Assembly (NCBI GenBank): GCA_030696315.1
Contig: JAUYSM010000085.1
Span: 1-62,139 of the forward strand
Direction of reading: 5' to 3'
Length of the DNA: 62,139 nt
DNA from: Pseudohongiella sp.
Lineage (GTDB): Bacteria > Pseudomonadota > Gammaproteobacteria > Pseudomonadales > Pseudohongiellaceae
The notes below the pieces were generated by a model. The model was not told where the DNA came from. It ran no database searches and saw only the letters and a list, made by a program, of their open reading frames with translations. The first letter of the stretch is position 1; every line of letters starts with the position of its first letter. Positions 62,073 to 62,139 of the stretch are shown here, in pieces. A program made the position numbers and the translations under genes.

Positions 62073-62099
62073 ATATCGACTCCGGCGGCAAAAGCTTTA
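62073..62099 (-). promoter_or_regulatory. Sigma-28 (FliA) promoter of the chemoreceptor gene
   Basis: On the minus strand TAAAGCTT (62099-62092), exactly 11 bases, then GTCGATAT (62080-62073), against the flagellar consensus TAAAGTTT-N11-GCCGATAA. It is 32 bases before the ATG at 62041. This ties the receptor to the flagellar regulon. Confidence 0.7.
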
Positions 62100-62123
62100 G
62101 TGGGATGTATGAAATCATCAGGC

Positions 62124-62139
62124 AAAAAAAAGCCCCGGC
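62124..62139 (-). terminator. Half of a terminator at the window edge
   Basis: On the minus strand GCCGGGGC followed by eight T (62139-62124): the 3' arm and T-run of a terminator whose 5' arm is beyond the window. It implies a minus-strand gene just to the right. Confidence 0.5.

Noticed and set aside
1-62139. CRISPR arrays, tRNA/rRNA genes, insertion sequences, integrases
   Set aside because: Looked for regularly spaced repeats, cloverleaf arms and transposase or recombinase motifs; none found.

Overview
The window reads as a stretch of chromosome from an aerobic, heterotrophic gammaproteobacterium of marine or aquatic type. The support is the family content: the AcnD/PrpF form of the methylcitrate cycle, formate-dependent PurT, a YbiT-type ABC-F protein, TonB-dependent receptors, a CadC-like regulator with TPR repeats, acyl-CoA dehydrogenase and acyl-CoA ligase genes, and many Sec/Tat-exported redox proteins. 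Base composition is close to balanced. I saw no tRNA, rRNA, CRISPR array, insertion sequence, phage or integron. The genus cannot be fixed from the sequence alone.

Layout. 1-8 kb: two exported phosphoesterases, an ABC-F ATPase, a lipoprotein M16 peptidase, a YqjD/YqjE/YqjK-like membrane trio and a TIGR02647-type small protein. 8-15 kb: the propionate operon gntR-prpB-prpC-acnD-prpF, interrupted by an intergenic segment carrying a long inverted-repeat element. 15-24 kb: an Lrp/AsnC regulator divergent from a cysteine-desulfurase-like PLP enzyme, a CBM9/DUF5916-type outer-membrane protein, a crotonase, a c-heme/PQQ-propeller dehydrogenase and an NhaC-type antiporter. 24-29 kb: a complete tryptophan-tryptophylquinone (TTQ) amine dehydrogenase operon: heavy chain, MauE, MauD, light chain, a c-type cytochrome and a MauG-like dihaem enzyme. 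29-40 kb: methyltransferase, PurT, an exported serine protease, a cupin-like secreted protein, YdfG, a probable small RNA, Hsp20 with a heat-shock leader, and three redox enzymes. 40-52 kb: two TonB receptors flanking a cytochrome c4-like gene and an exported Rid protein, then a membrane-bound transcription factor divergent from a Tat-exported flavin amine oxidase. 52-62 kb: acyl-CoA ligase, an RND efflux pair with divergent TetR, an acyl-CoA dehydrogenase and a CZB-type chemoreceptor.

How it fits together. Much of the window concerns use of amines, amino acids and short or odd-chain acyl groups. The TTQ dehydrogenase and flavin amine oxidase deaminate amines, Rid proteins clear enamine/imine by-products, the acyl-CoA enzymes feed beta-oxidation, and the methylcitrate cycle consumes the resulting propionyl-CoA. 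TonB receptors with a CadC/TPR regulator would control uptake across the outer membrane. These links are inferred from neighbourhood, not shown.

The signals I consider most worth checking are not ordinary genes. They are (1) a promoter, stem-loops and terminator on the minus strand at 34513-34697 that look like an undescribed small RNA; (2) a ROSE-like RNA thermometer with a sigma-32-type promoter before hsp20; (3) an in-frame stop at codon 11 of the chemoreceptor, downstream of a good sigma-28 promoter; (4) two long inverted-repeat elements at 10890 and 54077; and (5) twin perfect palindromes placed over facing TTGACA boxes between tetR and the RND operon.
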